A stretch of 64,000 nt of DNA, taken from contig NZ_JBFEFL010000001.1 in NCBI RefSeq assembly GCF_040717445.1, forward strand, positions 248,001-312,000. Reading direction: 5' to 3'. The translations under genes and the position numbers were made by a program. Source of the stretch: Qipengyuania sp. JC766 (GTDB lineage Bacteria > Pseudomonadota > Alphaproteobacteria > Sphingomonadales > Sphingomonadaceae). Positions within the stretch are counted from its first letter, which is position 1. Every line of letters begins with the position of its first letter. This document shows, piece by piece, positions 27,492 through 36,459 of the stretch. The notes under the pieces are model-generated. The model was not told where the DNA came from. It worked only from the letters and a program-made list of their open reading frames with translations, and did not search any database.

Positions 27492-28364
27492 ATGAAACGC
27501 CTCGCTGCCCTGCTGCCGCGCATCGCGCTGGTCCTCGCCATCCTACTGCCGCTCTGGTTCTTGGTCGCCTCGCTCGGCGCCAAGTGGGGCTGGTGGCCCA
27601 AGCTCTTCGGCTTCGGCACGATGACCGCGACCATGGGGCCGCTGCTCGCCATGGGCATTGGCGCGCTGGGCGTGGTGGCGCTGCTCGTCTCGCTGCTGGT
27701 TAAGCCGCGGCGCGGTTGGTGGATGGCCCTGATCGCCATCCTCGTGCCGCTGGTGGTGATGGGCGGCTTCTCGGCCCTGCGCAGCCAGGCCGAATCGGTC
27801 CCGCGCATCTACGACCTCACCACCGATCCAGCCGATCCCCCGGCCTATTCCGCCGCCATGATCGACCGGCGAGAGGCGGACGGCGCGAACGAGCTGATGG
27901 TGTTCGACACCCCGCTCGGGCAGCTGGAGAAATGGGAAGGCAGCGAGATTGGCGAGACCGGCGGCGAGCTGATCCGGACCGGCTATCCGGACCTCGCGAC
28001 AGGCATCTACGAAGCGGACACAGAAAGCGCGCTCGACGCGATCGAGGCCGCGATGGAGATGCGCGGCTTCGACGACGTGACGCGCGACGACGCGGCCGGC
28101 ACCATAGAGGGTACGGACGAACTCTTCTGGTACGGCTTCCGCGATGATGTGGTCGCCCGCGTTCGCCCGGCCGGAGAAGGCAGGGTCGAGGTGGATTTCC
28201 GCTCCACCTCGCGGCTCGGCCTGAGCGACCTTGGCGTCAACGCCCAGCGCATCGCCGACCTGCGGGCCGCCTTGGCGGACCGGCTGGGCGATCCGACCAT
28301 CGGCATGGAGCCGGGCCGCACGCTCATCGTCGAGGACGGCAGCGAAGAAGACGCCGAAGAGTAG
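27492..28364 (+). CDS. DUF1499 domain membrane protein
   Basis: A 290-residue protein with three N-terminal transmembrane helices (about 7-29, 43-66, 75-95) followed by a soluble DUF1499 domain. The domain has VPRIYDLTTDPADPP, RTGYPDLAT, TDELFWYGFRDDVVARVRP and VDFRSTSRLGLSDLGVNAQRIADLR, all typical. DUF1499 function is unknown; proteins of this type are widespread in marine alphaproteobacteria. It ends 4 bp before the opposite-strand tRNA-Gln gene. Confidence 0.85.
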   Translation: MKRLAALLPRIALVLAILLPLWFLVASLGAKWGWWPKLFGFGTMTATMGPLLAMGIGALGVVALLVSLLVKPRRGWWMALIAILVPLVVMGGFSALRSQAESVPRIYDLTTDPADPPAYSAAMIDRREADGANELMVFDTPLGQLEKWEGSEIGETGGELIRTGYPDLATGIYEADTESALDAIEAAMEMRGFDDVTRDDAAGTIEGTDELFWYGFRDDVVARVRPAGEGRVEVDFRSTSRLGLSDLGVNAQRIADLRAALADRLGDPTIGMEPGRTLIVEDGSEEDAEE

Positions 28365-28368
28365 GGAT

Positions 28369-28443
28369 TGGCTGGGGTGGCAGGGATCGAACCTGCGAAT
28401 GTCGGTACCAAAAACCGATGCCTTACCACTTGGCTACACCCCA
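28369..28443 (-). tRNA. tRNA-Gln (anticodon TTG)
   Basis: On the minus strand the 75-nt sequence starts TGGGGTG and ends CACCCCA-G-CCA, pairing as a 7-bp acceptor stem with an encoded CCA. The D arm GCC..GGC, the anticodon stem TCGGT/ACCGA enclosing loop TTTTGGT (anticodon TTG) and the T arm with GGTTCGATCC are all present. No integrase or attachment-site duplication is seen beside it. Confidence 0.96.
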
Positions 28444-28527
28444 GCAGGTGCGCGCCCATATAACGCGCTCTCCGGCAATGGGAAGGGGTGGCTTGCCAGA
28501 GGCTCGCGGGCGTAGCATCCCGGGCGC

Positions 28528-29679
28528 ATGACCGATTTCGCGACCGCCCGATCCATCCTCCGGACGCTGATAGCTTTTGACACCACGTCGCACCGGAGCA
28601 ACCTGGCGCTGATCGAATGGGTCGAGCGATACCTCGCCGATCATGGCGTGTCCGCCACCAGGGTGCCCGACGAAACCGGTGCCAAGGCCAACCTTTTCGC
28701 CACCTGCGGGCCTTCGGTGGAGGACGGCGTGATCCTCTCGGGGCACAGCGATGTCGTCCCGGTGGAAGGGCAGGACTGGAGCGCCGACCCCTGGACCCTG
28801 CGCGAGGCGGACGGGCGGCTCTACGGTCGGGGCACGTGCGACATGAAGGGCTTCCTCGCCCTGGCGCTCGCATTCGTGCCACGGTTCGCGAGCGGGGCCA
28901 GGCCGGTGCACCTCGCGATAAGCTATGACGAGGAAGTCGGCTGCAAGGGCGCACCCGCCATGATCGCGCGAATGGCGCAGCGGATCCCGGCGCCGCGCTG
29001 CGCCATCGTGGGAGAGCCGAGCGAGATGCGGATCGTGACCGGCCACAAGGGTATCAGCGTCTTCGAAGTCATGGTGCGCGGGCAGGAGGCGCACAGTTCG
29101 CTGGTCGACCAGGGTCTGTCCGCCAACATGATCGCGATCGAACTGATGGCCGAGCTGGCGCGCCATGCCGAGACGCTGCGCGATCGGGCGGATGCGGAGA
29201 ACGGCTTCGATCCGCCGCAGGCCACGCTCACCGTCGGCATCATGGAAGGCGGCGAAGCGTCGAATATACTGGCGGGCCACGCGCGCTTCGTGTTCGACCT
29301 GCGCTGCCCGCCGAACGAGGACCCCGAGGAAATCCTGGCGCCGTTCCGGGACCGCTGCCGAACGATCGACGCCGCGATGAGAGCGCGGTTCCCGCATTGC
29401 GGTATCCGGATGGAGCAACATGCCGGTACGCCGCCGATGACCCCGGCAGGGAGCGACGACGCAGTGGCGTTCGTGCGACTGTTGACCGGCGAGAACGCTG
29501 ACACCGCGCAGGTCGCTTTCGCGGCGGAGGGCGGGCAGTTCCAGCAGGCAGGCTTCCCCACCGTCATCTGCGGACCGGGCTCGATCACGCAGGCGCATCA
29601 GCCGGACGAGTGGATCGCCCTTTCCGAAATGGAGAAGGGCGTGCGGTTCATGGAACGGCTGGCCGAACAGCTCGCCTAG
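28528..29679 (+). CDS. argE: Acetylornithine deacetylase ArgE
   Basis: A 383-residue M20 metallopeptidase converting N-acetylornithine to ornithine in arginine synthesis. The zinc/catalytic motifs are SGHSDVVPV (His and Asp), GRGTCDMKGF (bridging Asp), SYDEEVGCKGA (catalytic Glu pair), VGEPSEM and a C-terminal GPGSITQAHQPDEW with the last His ligand. N-succinyl-diaminopimelate desuccinylase is the main alternative, but the TSHRSN and GPGSI...AHQPDEW patterns favour ArgE. It converges with, and overlaps by 4 bp, the GST gene. Confidence 0.88.
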   Translation: MTDFATARSILRTLIAFDTTSHRSNLALIEWVERYLADHGVSATRVPDETGAKANLFATCGPSVEDGVILSGHSDVVPVEGQDWSADPWTLREADGRLYGRGTCDMKGFLALALAFVPRFASGARPVHLAISYDEEVGCKGAPAMIARMAQRIPAPRCAIVGEPSEMRIVTGHKGISVFEVMVRGQEAHSSLVDQGLSANMIAIELMAELARHAETLRDRADAENGFDPPQATLTVGIMEGGEASNILAGHARFVFDLRCPPNEDPEEILAPFRDRCRTIDAAMRARFPHCGIRMEQHAGTPPMTPAGSDDAVAFVRLLTGENADTAQVAFAAEGGQFQQAGFPTVICGPGSITQAHQPDEWIALSEMEKGVRFMERLAEQLA

Positions 29680-30545
29680 GACGGCGGGCTGGGTTCCAGC
29701 AGTTTGCCCTCGAAGTCCGATGCGGAATGGCGTTCGCGCAATTGCGAAGCCTCGTCGCCCCAGGTCTTGTTGACGATGCGCCCGCGCTTGACGCCGGGGC
29801 GGGCGCCGATCTCGTCGACCCAGCGCGCGACGTTCGTATATTCCTCGATCGAGAGGAATGTCCGGGCATCGTTGTAGATGTTGCCTTCGACGAACGGCGC
29901 GAGCCAGGGGAAGGTCGCGATATCGGCGATGGTGTACTGGTCGCCCGCCAGGAAGCGGCTTTCACCCAGGCGCTTGTCTGCCACGTCGAACAGGCGCTTG
30001 GTTTCCATGGCGTAGCGGTTGATGGGGTATTCGTACTTCTCGGGCGCGTAGGCGTAGAAGTGGCCGAAGCCGCCACCGATGAACGGGGCGCTGCCGACCT
30101 GCCAGAACAGCCAGCTGAGCATCTCCGCGCGGCCGGCCGGGGTATCGTTCTGGAAGGCGCCGAATTTCTCCGCGAGGTAGAGGAGGATCGCGCCGCTTTC
30201 GAACACGCGGATCGGTGCCTCGCCGGTGCGATCGACGAGGGCGGGAATCTTGGAATTGGGATTGATGGCGACGAAGCCGCTGGTGAACTGCTCCCCTTCG
30301 CCGATATCGACCGTGTAGGCATCGTATTCCGCCGGGAAGCCCGCTTCGAGGAGTTCCTCCAGCATGATGCCCGCCTTCACCCCGTTCGGCGTCGCGAGCG
30401 AGTGAAGCTGGAGCGGATGGCGTCCTGCCGGAAGCTCCCGGTCCTCGCGCGCGCCCGATGTCGGCCGGTTGATATTCGCGAACCTGCCCCCGTTCTCCGC
30501 ATCGTGGCTCCAGACTTCGGGCGGCGTGTAGGTCGGATCGGTCAT
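29676..30545 (-). CDS. Glutathione S-transferase family, YghU-type disulfide reductase
   Basis: A 289-residue GST-fold protein of the Nu class (YghU/YfcG). Diagnostic are the long N-terminus (YTPPEVW...FANINRPTSGAREDRELPAGRHPLQLHSLATPNGVKAGIMLEEL), the thioredoxin-like core INPNSKIPALVD and the FESGAILLYLAEKFG glutathione-site helix, then a C-terminal all-helical domain. Nu-class members reduce disulfides using two glutathiones and contain no catalytic Cys. Predicted cytoplasmic. It is divergent from the topoisomerase IB gene. Confidence 0.88.
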   Translation of the reverse strand: MTDPTYTPPEVWSHDAENGGRFANINRPTSGAREDRELPAGRHPLQLHSLATPNGVKAGIMLEELLEAGFPAEYDAYTVDIGEGEQFTSGFVAINPNSKIPALVDRTGEAPIRVFESGAILLYLAEKFGAFQNDTPAGRAEMLSWLFWQVGSAPFIGGGFGHFYAYAPEKYEYPINRYAMETKRLFDVADKRLGESRFLAGDQYTIADIATFPWLAPFVEGNIYNDARTFLSIEEYTNVARWVDEIGARPGVKRGRIVNKTWGDEASQLRERHSASDFEGKLLEPSPPS

Positions 30546-30634
30546 CGGGGGGCTCCTGTTCAAGCGGACGGGTGCGATCCGAGTTGGGGGCATGGGCCGG
30601 GAACCGCAAGGCAGGCGGAGGGATTTGGAGCGAC

Positions 30635-31654
30635 ATGGCGTCGCAGTCCGATACCCTCATCTATGTCGATGACAGCCTTCCCGGGATTACCCGGAAAGGC
30701 GCAGGGAAGGGCTGGGCCTATTACGGCCCGAAAGGCGAACTCATCCGGGACGCGAAGGAACGCCAGCGGCTGAATGCGATCGCCCTGCCGCCGGCCTATT
30801 CCGATGCCTGGTTCTGTCCCGCGCCCAACGGTCACATCCTGGCGACGGGGTATGACGACAAGGGGCGCAAGCAGTACCGGTACCACCCCGATTTCCGCGC
30901 CATGCGGGAAGGCGAGAAATTCGACCGCTGCCAGGCATTCGGGGAACTTCTACCCCTGATGCGCAAGCGGGTGGAGGAAGATATCGAAGGCGACCGGCCG
31001 ACGCGCGAGCGCGTTCTGGCGGCCGTCGTGCGGTTGTTGGACATGGGCTTCGTGCGCATCGGCAACCAGATGTACGCGCAGCGCAACAAGAGCTTCGGCG
31101 CGACCACGCTACGCGACCGGCACGCGCAGATTACCGGAAGCGAAGTCCATATCCGGTTCAAGGGCAAGGGCGGGAAGCAGCAGGACCTGACGCTCCGCGA
31201 TCCGCTGCTTGCCAGCGCGGTGCAGGACGCCCGCGACGTCCCGGGGCAGCACCTTTTCCAGTATATCGATCCCGAAGGGCAACGCCGTCCGATCTGCAGC
31301 GGCGACGTCAACGCCTACCTGCGCGAGACGATGGGCGAGGAATTCTCCGCCAAGAACTTCCGCACCTGGCACGCCAGCGTGCTGGGCTTTTCACTCCTTG
31401 CGGAAGCGAAGGAATGCCCGACCATCTCGGCCCTGCTCGAGGAAGTGGCCGGCAAGCTCGGCAATACGCCCGCGGTCGTGCGCAAGAGCTACGTCCATCC
31501 CGCCGTGATCGACGTGTTGTCCCATGGCGAATGGAAGGCCTGGCGTGCGGACCTGCAACTCCCGCGCGCGACCAAGTACCTGACCCGCAAGGAACGCGGC
31601 TTGCTCGACCTGCTCGAATCCGCACCGGCCGCCGAGGAACTGCTCGCCGCCTGA
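30635..31654 (+). CDS. DNA topoisomerase IB (poxvirus/bacterial type)
   Basis: A 339-residue type IB topoisomerase, which relaxes supercoils via a 3'-phosphotyrosine link. The N-terminal domain has GKGWAYYGPKGELI and LPPAYSDAWFCPAPNGHILATGYDDKGRKQYRYHP. The catalytic domain has the expected basic residues (MGFVRIGNQMYAQRNKSFGATTL, FKGKGGK, FRTWHAS) and the nucleophilic Tyr in VRKSYVHPAVI. Bacterial Topo IB is sporadic and probably virus-derived in origin. The ATG at 30635 gives the standard N-terminus. It is separate from the upstream, opposite GST gene. Confidence 0.92.
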   Translation: MASQSDTLIYVDDSLPGITRKGAGKGWAYYGPKGELIRDAKERQRLNAIALPPAYSDAWFCPAPNGHILATGYDDKGRKQYRYHPDFRAMREGEKFDRCQAFGELLPLMRKRVEEDIEGDRPTRERVLAAVVRLLDMGFVRIGNQMYAQRNKSFGATTLRDRHAQITGSEVHIRFKGKGGKQQDLTLRDPLLASAVQDARDVPGQHLFQYIDPEGQRRPICSGDVNAYLRETMGEEFSAKNFRTWHASVLGFSLLAEAKECPTISALLEEVAGKLGNTPAVVRKSYVHPAVIDVLSHGEWKAWRADLQLPRATKYLTRKERGLLDLLESAPAAEELLAA

Positions 31655-31730
31655 GGGCCCGCCACGCGCATTGCTGCCCGGCATCTCGCAAGCTAGGGCG
31701 GGCAGGCACCCAGAAGGAGCGCTGCCGCCG

Positions 31731-33791
31731 ATGAGCGACTTGTCCCACCCGTTTTTCGACATGCACACGCACGGCTTCGTCCGTGTGGCGACCTGCACGC
31801 CCAGAGTCCGCCCGGCGGACGTCACGCATAATGTCGAAGGCATAATCGCCGAAGCGAAGCGTGCGCAGGAATGCGACGTCGACCTGTTGCTGTATCCCGA
31901 ACTGTGCATCTCCAGCTACGCGATCGACGATCTGCACATGCAGGCGGCGCTCCTCGATGCGGTCGAGGCGGGGATCGGACAAATCGTCGAAGCCAGTCAC
32001 AATCTGCGGTCGGTCCTGATCGTCGGCGCCCCGCTGCGCCGCAACGGGAAGATCTACAATTGCGCGCTCTCCATCGGTCATGGCCGGCTGCTTGGCGCGG
32101 TGCCGAAAAGCTTCCTGCCCAATTACCGCGAGTTCTACGAGAAGCGCTGGTTCTCCCACGGTCGCAACTGCGTGGGGTTGGACATCGAAGTGAACGGGGA
32201 AAGCGTTCCGTTCGGCACGGATCTGGTATTCTCGGCCAGCAACCTGTCCGGCTTCACTTTCGGGATGGAAATCTGCGAGGATTTCTGGGCTCCGCGTCCG
32301 CCCGGGGCCATGGCCGCGCTCGCCGGGGCGACTATCCTGTGCAACCTTTCCGCCAGCCCCATCACGATCGGACGGGCAGAGGATCGCCACCTGCACTGCC
32401 GCAGCATGTCCAGCCGGTCGATGTGCGCCTATCTCTATTCCGCCAGCGGTCACGGCGAAAGCACGACCGATCTCGCCTGGGACGGGCAGGGCGTGATCTA
32501 CGAGCTCGGCGATCTCATGGCCGAAAGCGTGCGCTTCGACCGCGAGGCGGAGCTGTGCGTGACAGACATCGATACGCAGCGGATCCTGGGTGAGCGGCTG
32601 CGCAACGGGACCTTCGCCGACGCGGCCGAACACGAAGGCCGGCCCGAGGACTGGTACCGTACCATCCGCTTCGACCATGCCTACAGCGGAGGCGATATCG
32701 GGCTGATGCGCAAGATCCGCCGGTTTCCCTTCGTACCCGGCAATCCCGAGACGCTGGACGAGGATTGCTACGAGGCTTTCAACATCCAGGTCGACGGGCT
32801 CATCCGCCGGATGCAGGCGACCGAGGCGAAATCGCTCGTCCTCGGCGTTTCGGGGGGCATCGACAGCACCCATGCCCTGCTGATCTGCGCCAAGGCGTGC
32901 GACCGGCTCGGCCTGCCGCGGGAGACCATTCGCGGCTACACGATCCCGGGCTTCGGCACATCCGATCGCACTTACGAGAACGCCTGGAAGCTGATGCGGG
33001 CGACACGGATCACCGCAAAAGAAATCGACATCAAGCCGGCAGCCCAGCGCATGCTGGAGGATATCGGCCACCCCTATGCCGACGGCGAACCCGTCTACGA
33101 TACCACTTTCGAAAACGTGCAGGCGGGCTTGCGGACCGATTACCTGTTCCGGCTCGCGACCCATCACAAGGGTTTCGTCGTCGGGACCGGCGACCTGTCG
33201 GAGCTTGCGCTCGGCTGGTGCACCTATGGTGTCGGCGACCAGATGAGCCATTACGGCGTCAATTCCGGCGTCCCCAAGACGCTCATCCAGTACCTGATCC
33301 GCTGGGCGGAGAAGACCGACCAGTTCGACAAGGCCTGCGACGAGGCGCTGGAAGACATCCTCGATACGGAGATCAGCCCCGAACTCATCCCGGAAGGGGA
33401 GGACGGCGCAATCCAGAGCACGGAAGGCACGATCGGTCCGTACGAGTTGAACGACTTCTTCCTCCACCACATCGCGCGCACGGGTCACCGGCCCAGCCAT
33501 GTCGCGTTCCTGGCCTGGCACGCATGGAAGGATGCGAGCAAAGGCGTCTGGCCGGTCGATTTTCCCGAAGACCGCAAGCAGCAATACGAGCTTGGGACGA
33601 TACGAAGCTGGCTGGAGAAATTCCTGTGGCGGTTCTTCCAGTTCAGCCAGTTCAAGCGCAGTGCCATGCCCAACGGTCCGAAAGTATCGAGCGGCGGCGC
33701 GCTAAGCCCCCGCGGCGACTGGCGCGCGCCGAGCGATGCGGTGGCGCAGGTGTGGCTGGACGAATTGCGGAACGGCGTGCCTGCCGACTGA
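31731..33791 (+). CDS. nadE: NAD(+) synthetase, glutamine-dependent
   Basis: A 686-residue two-domain enzyme amidating nicotinate adenine dinucleotide. The N-terminal nitrilase-type glutaminase domain shows the triad Glu (LLLYPELCISSY), Lys (GAVPKSFLPNYREFYEKRWF) and Cys (FGMEICEDFW). The C-terminal synthetase has the ATP pyrophosphatase loop LGVSGGIDSTHALL and the GTGDLSELALGWCTYGVGDQMSHY signature. The length matches the long bacterial NadE type. AAGGAG lies 12 nt upstream of the ATG. The EamA gene begins 9 bp downstream. Confidence 0.95.
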   Translation: MSDLSHPFFDMHTHGFVRVATCTPRVRPADVTHNVEGIIAEAKRAQECDVDLLLYPELCISSYAIDDLHMQAALLDAVEAGIGQIVEASHNLRSVLIVGAPLRRNGKIYNCALSIGHGRLLGAVPKSFLPNYREFYEKRWFSHGRNCVGLDIEVNGESVPFGTDLVFSASNLSGFTFGMEICEDFWAPRPPGAMAALAGATILCNLSASPITIGRAEDRHLHCRSMSSRSMCAYLYSASGHGESTTDLAWDGQGVIYELGDLMAESVRFDREAELCVTDIDTQRILGERLRNGTFADAAEHEGRPEDWYRTIRFDHAYSGGDIGLMRKIRRFPFVPGNPETLDEDCYEAFNIQVDGLIRRMQATEAKSLVLGVSGGIDSTHALLICAKACDRLGLPRETIRGYTIPGFGTSDRTYENAWKLMRATRITAKEIDIKPAAQRMLEDIGHPYADGEPVYDTTFENVQAGLRTDYLFRLATHHKGFVVGTGDLSELALGWCTYGVGDQMSHYGVNSGVPKTLIQYLIRWAEKTDQFDKACDEALEDILDTEISPELIPEGEDGAIQSTEGTIGPYELNDFFLHHIARTGHRPSHVAFLAWHAWKDASKGVWPVDFPEDRKQQYELGTIRSWLEKFLWRFFQFSQFKRSAMPNGPKVSSGGALSPRGDWRAPSDAVAQVWLDELRNGVPAD

Positions 33792-33800
33792 GCCTGTCCG

Positions 33801-34688
33801 ATGCCGCCACGCGTAATTCTGCTTCTCTTCCTGCTCAATCTCGCTTGGGCGCTGAACGTGGTGCTGAGCAAGGTTGCGGTGGAGGATCTGGGCATGCCGC
33901 CGATCTTCCTCGCCGCGGTCCGCTCCGCCATCGTGATGCTGGCCCTGTTGCCGCTGCTGCGCCCGTTGCCCAAGCGCCTGCCGATGGTGCTGGCCGTCGG
34001 GCTTGCGATCACCGGCGGCTCGTTCGGCCTGCTCTTCGTAGGCCTGCAGACCGCCTCGCCATCTTCGGCCGGGATCGTCAGCCTGCTCGGCGCGCCCGCG
34101 ACGGTCTTCTTCGCCATCCTGATCCTGGGCGAAAGGATCAAGTGGTTCAGGGCCGGCGGTATCGCGCTGACACTTGTGGGCGTGGCGATCGCGGTGTCTT
34201 CACCAAGCGGGATGGAGAGCCTCGACGGCCTCGGCTGGATCGCGCTTTCGGCCCTGATCGGGGCATTCGGCGCCGTCTTCGTGAAGCGGCTGGAGATCGA
34301 TTCCATCCGCCTGCAGGCCTGGGCCGCGGTCGCTTCCGTGATCCTGCTCGCGCCGGTTTCGGCCGTCACGGAAACGGGGCAATGGGCTTCGCTCACCGTC
34401 GATCCGCTGGGCGCGGCGGGCATATTCCTGTTTGCGTCCATCGTGGTCTCGGTCGGCGCGAACACCGCCTATTTCCGGCTGTTCCAGCGCTATCCCGCGG
34501 AAGAGGTGGTGCCCTTCACGCTGCTCCACCCGCTGTTCACGGTCATCCTCGGCATTTGGCTGACGGGCGACCCTGCCGGGCCGCGCCTGCTGGCAGGAGG
34601 CGTCATCGCGCTCCTTGGCGTGGCGATCATCGTGCTGCGTCCTTCGCAGGCGATGTCGAAACGTTTTCTGGTACGTCCGCGTTTGTAA
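33801..34688 (+). CDS. EamA family (DMT superfamily) transporter
   Basis: A 295-residue membrane protein with about ten transmembrane helices arranged as two EamA repeats (roughly 1-135 and 140-290), the classical drug/metabolite exporter topology. The N-terminus LNLAWALNVVLSKVAVEDLGMPP and the loop LLHPLFTVILGIWLTGDP are typical. The substrate cannot be read from sequence. It sits 9 bp after nadE and 48 bp before the polyketide synthase gene, so export of a product of that pathway is possible but only inferred. Confidence 0.88.
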   Translation: MPPRVILLLFLLNLAWALNVVLSKVAVEDLGMPPIFLAAVRSAIVMLALLPLLRPLPKRLPMVLAVGLAITGGSFGLLFVGLQTASPSSAGIVSLLGAPATVFFAILILGERIKWFRAGGIALTLVGVAIAVSSPSGMESLDGLGWIALSALIGAFGAVFVKRLEIDSIRLQAWAAVASVILLAPVSAVTETGQWASLTVDPLGAAGIFLFASIVVSVGANTAYFRLFQRYPAEEVVPFTLLHPLFTVILGIWLTGDPAGPRLLAGGVIALLGVAIIVLRPSQAMSKRFLVRPRL

Positions 34689-34736
34689 TCCATGCGCCAA
34701 GGGCGCATATCCTCGGCTCACCGCCCGAAAGACCCA

Positions 34737-35780
34737 ATGTCCGCCCGCATCACCCAACTCGCCACAGCCGTTCCCGAGCTCGATTTCGAAGCCGATTACC
34801 GGATCTGGGCGGAACAGCGTCTCGGCACCGGACGGGAGGCGAAGCTGTACCGGCGCATGGCCGAACGGTCCGGAATCGAACATCGCTGGTCGGTGCTGGC
34901 CGAAGAGGACGCGAAGCTTCACGAAGGGCGGGGCATGTACGGCGCCGTGGAGCAGCCCGGCACGGCGCAGCGGATGCGCATGTATGCCGAACGCGCTCCG
35001 GAACTAGCCCTGAAGGCGATCGGCAAGCTTCCGGAACTGGGCGAGATCACGCATGTCGTGGTGGCCAGCTGCACCGGCTTCGTGGCACCGGGGATCGACC
35101 AGATCATCGCGCGGCGGCTCGGTCTGCCGGGCGATGTGGAACGTGTCCTGATCGGCTTCATGGGCTGTTATGCTGCCGTCACGGCGCTGCGTACGGCGCG
35201 CCATATCGTACGGTCCGAACCGGACGCTCGCGTGCTGGTGGTGACGGTGGAGCTCTCCACGCTCCATCACCAGGATCACGTCGATCTCGAACCGATGCTC
35301 GCAGGCGCGCAGTTCGGTGACGGCGCCGCCGCGGCGGTCGTGACGGGCTCGGGCGAGGGGCTTGCCTTGGGTCTTGGGATCGCCGCCACGCTGGAGGAGA
35401 GCGACGCGCTCATCACTTGGCATATCGGGGACACCGGGTTCCAGATGCATTTGTCGGGCGAAGTGCCCGGGCGCATCGGCGCGGCACTGTCGCAGGATGC
35501 GGTCCGCGAGCGTGTGCTCGGCGATGCGCGGCCGGAGGCGTTCGCGGTTCATGCCGGCGGGCGGTCGATCCTCGACGCGGTGGAGCGCGGCCTGCAACTC
35601 GATCCCCACGCACTCGACCATTCGCGCGCGGTGCTGCGCGATTTCGGCAATATGAGTTCGTCGACGCTGATGTTCGTGCTGGAGCGCATCCTTCGCGACA
35701 GGCCGGAAAGCGGCGTCGCACTGGCTTTCGGGCCCGGCCTCGCGATGGAGGGGTTCCGCTTCGGCTACACCGATGCTTGA
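34737..35780 (+). CDS. Type III polyketide synthase (chalcone/alkylresorcinol synthase-like)
   Basis: A 347-residue thiolase-fold iterative polyketide synthase. The catalytic triad is visible as Cys144 (LIGFMGCYAAVTAL), His272 (FAVHAGGRSILDAVE) and Asn305 (FGNMSSSTLMFVLE), and the GFGP loop as ALAFGPGLAMEGF. Bacterial members make alkylresorcinols, alkylpyrones or phloroglucinols from fatty acyl-CoA and malonyl-CoA. I chose ATG 34737; an in-frame ATG at 34692 would add a 15-residue polar tail unusual for the family. The next gene's ATG overlaps its end by 8 bp, pointing to one operon. Confidence 0.93.
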   Translation: MSARITQLATAVPELDFEADYRIWAEQRLGTGREAKLYRRMAERSGIEHRWSVLAEEDAKLHEGRGMYGAVEQPGTAQRMRMYAERAPELALKAIGKLPELGEITHVVVASCTGFVAPGIDQIIARRLGLPGDVERVLIGFMGCYAAVTALRTARHIVRSEPDARVLVVTVELSTLHHQDHVDLEPMLAGAQFGDGAAAAVVTGSGEGLALGLGIAATLEESDALITWHIGDTGFQMHLSGEVPGRIGAALSQDAVRERVLGDARPEAFAVHAGGRSILDAVERGLQLDPHALDHSRAVLRDFGNMSSSTLMFVLERILRDRPESGVALAFGPGLAMEGFRFGYTDA

Positions 35781-36459
35781 AAACCGCCTCATCGCAGAGG
35801 AAATGATGGACGATCCGGCCTTGCCGGAAGCGACCTATCGCGAGGTTCTGAACGATCTTGCGAAGGTCAATACGGCGACGCTGGCCCGCCGGCCGACGCT
35901 GGACTTTCTGGCCCGCGCGGTCGGCGACCGATCGCATTTCTCGCTGCTCGACGTGGGCTTCGGCGATGGAGACATGCTGCGTGCCGTCGCGAACTGGGCG
36001 ATGAAGCGCAGCATCGGTTTCCGCCTGGTCGGGATCGATCTCAATTCCCGCAGCGAGAGGATCGCGCGCGAAAGCACGCCTGCGGACATGCCGATCGAGT
36101 ACCGGACTGGCGATTATGCCGACTTGGCGGGCGAAGACTTCGACGTGATCGTCTCGAGCCTGGTCGCACACCACATGACGCATGACCAGCTGGTCGCCTT
36201 CCTGCGTTTCATGGAGCGGGAAGCCGCCACCGGCTGGTTCGTCAACGACCTCCACCGCCACGGGTTCGCCCATGCCGGCTATCCGCTGCTCGCAAGGCTG
36301 ATGGGCTGGCACCCCATCGTCCGGCACGATGGGCGCATGAGCATTGCTCGGTCCTACAGACCGGCCGAATGGGCACCGATCCTCGCCGAAGCCGCAATCG
36401 AGGGCGCGAAGGTCCGGCGGGCCTTTCCCTTCCGCCTGTGCGTGGAGAAGATCCGCTGA
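35773..36459 (+). CDS. SAM-dependent methyltransferase of the polyketide operon
   Basis: A 228-residue class I methyltransferase. The SAM motif is LLDVGFGDGDML, followed by LVGIDLN (acidic residue for the ribose) and FDVIVSSLVAHHMTHDQL, a class I post-IV motif. A C-terminal hydrophobic region (FAHAGYPLLARLMGWHPIVRHDG) resembles methyltransferases of small aromatic or quinone substrates. It overlaps both the upstream polyketide synthase (8 bp) and the downstream flavoprotein (22 bp), so O- or C-methylation of the polyketide product is the most economical role (inference). Confidence 0.88.
   Translation: MLENRLIAEEMMDDPALPEATYREVLNDLAKVNTATLARRPTLDFLARAVGDRSHFSLLDVGFGDGDMLRAVANWAMKRSIGFRLVGIDLNSRSERIARESTPADMPIEYRTGDYADLAGEDFDVIVSSLVAHHMTHDQLVAFLRFMEREAATGWFVNDLHRHGFAHAGYPLLARLMGWHPIVRHDGRMSIARSYRPAEWAPILAEAAIEGAKVRRAFPFRLCVEKIR

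Noticed and set aside
28369-28443. tRNA-Gln as an integration site
   Set aside because: No integrase, no direct repeat of the tRNA 3' end, and conventional genes on both sides.
32765-35320. 851-codon plus-strand frame crossing nadE, the EamA gene and the polyketide synthase
   Set aside because: Runs in a different frame through three well-supported genes; low-complexity translation.
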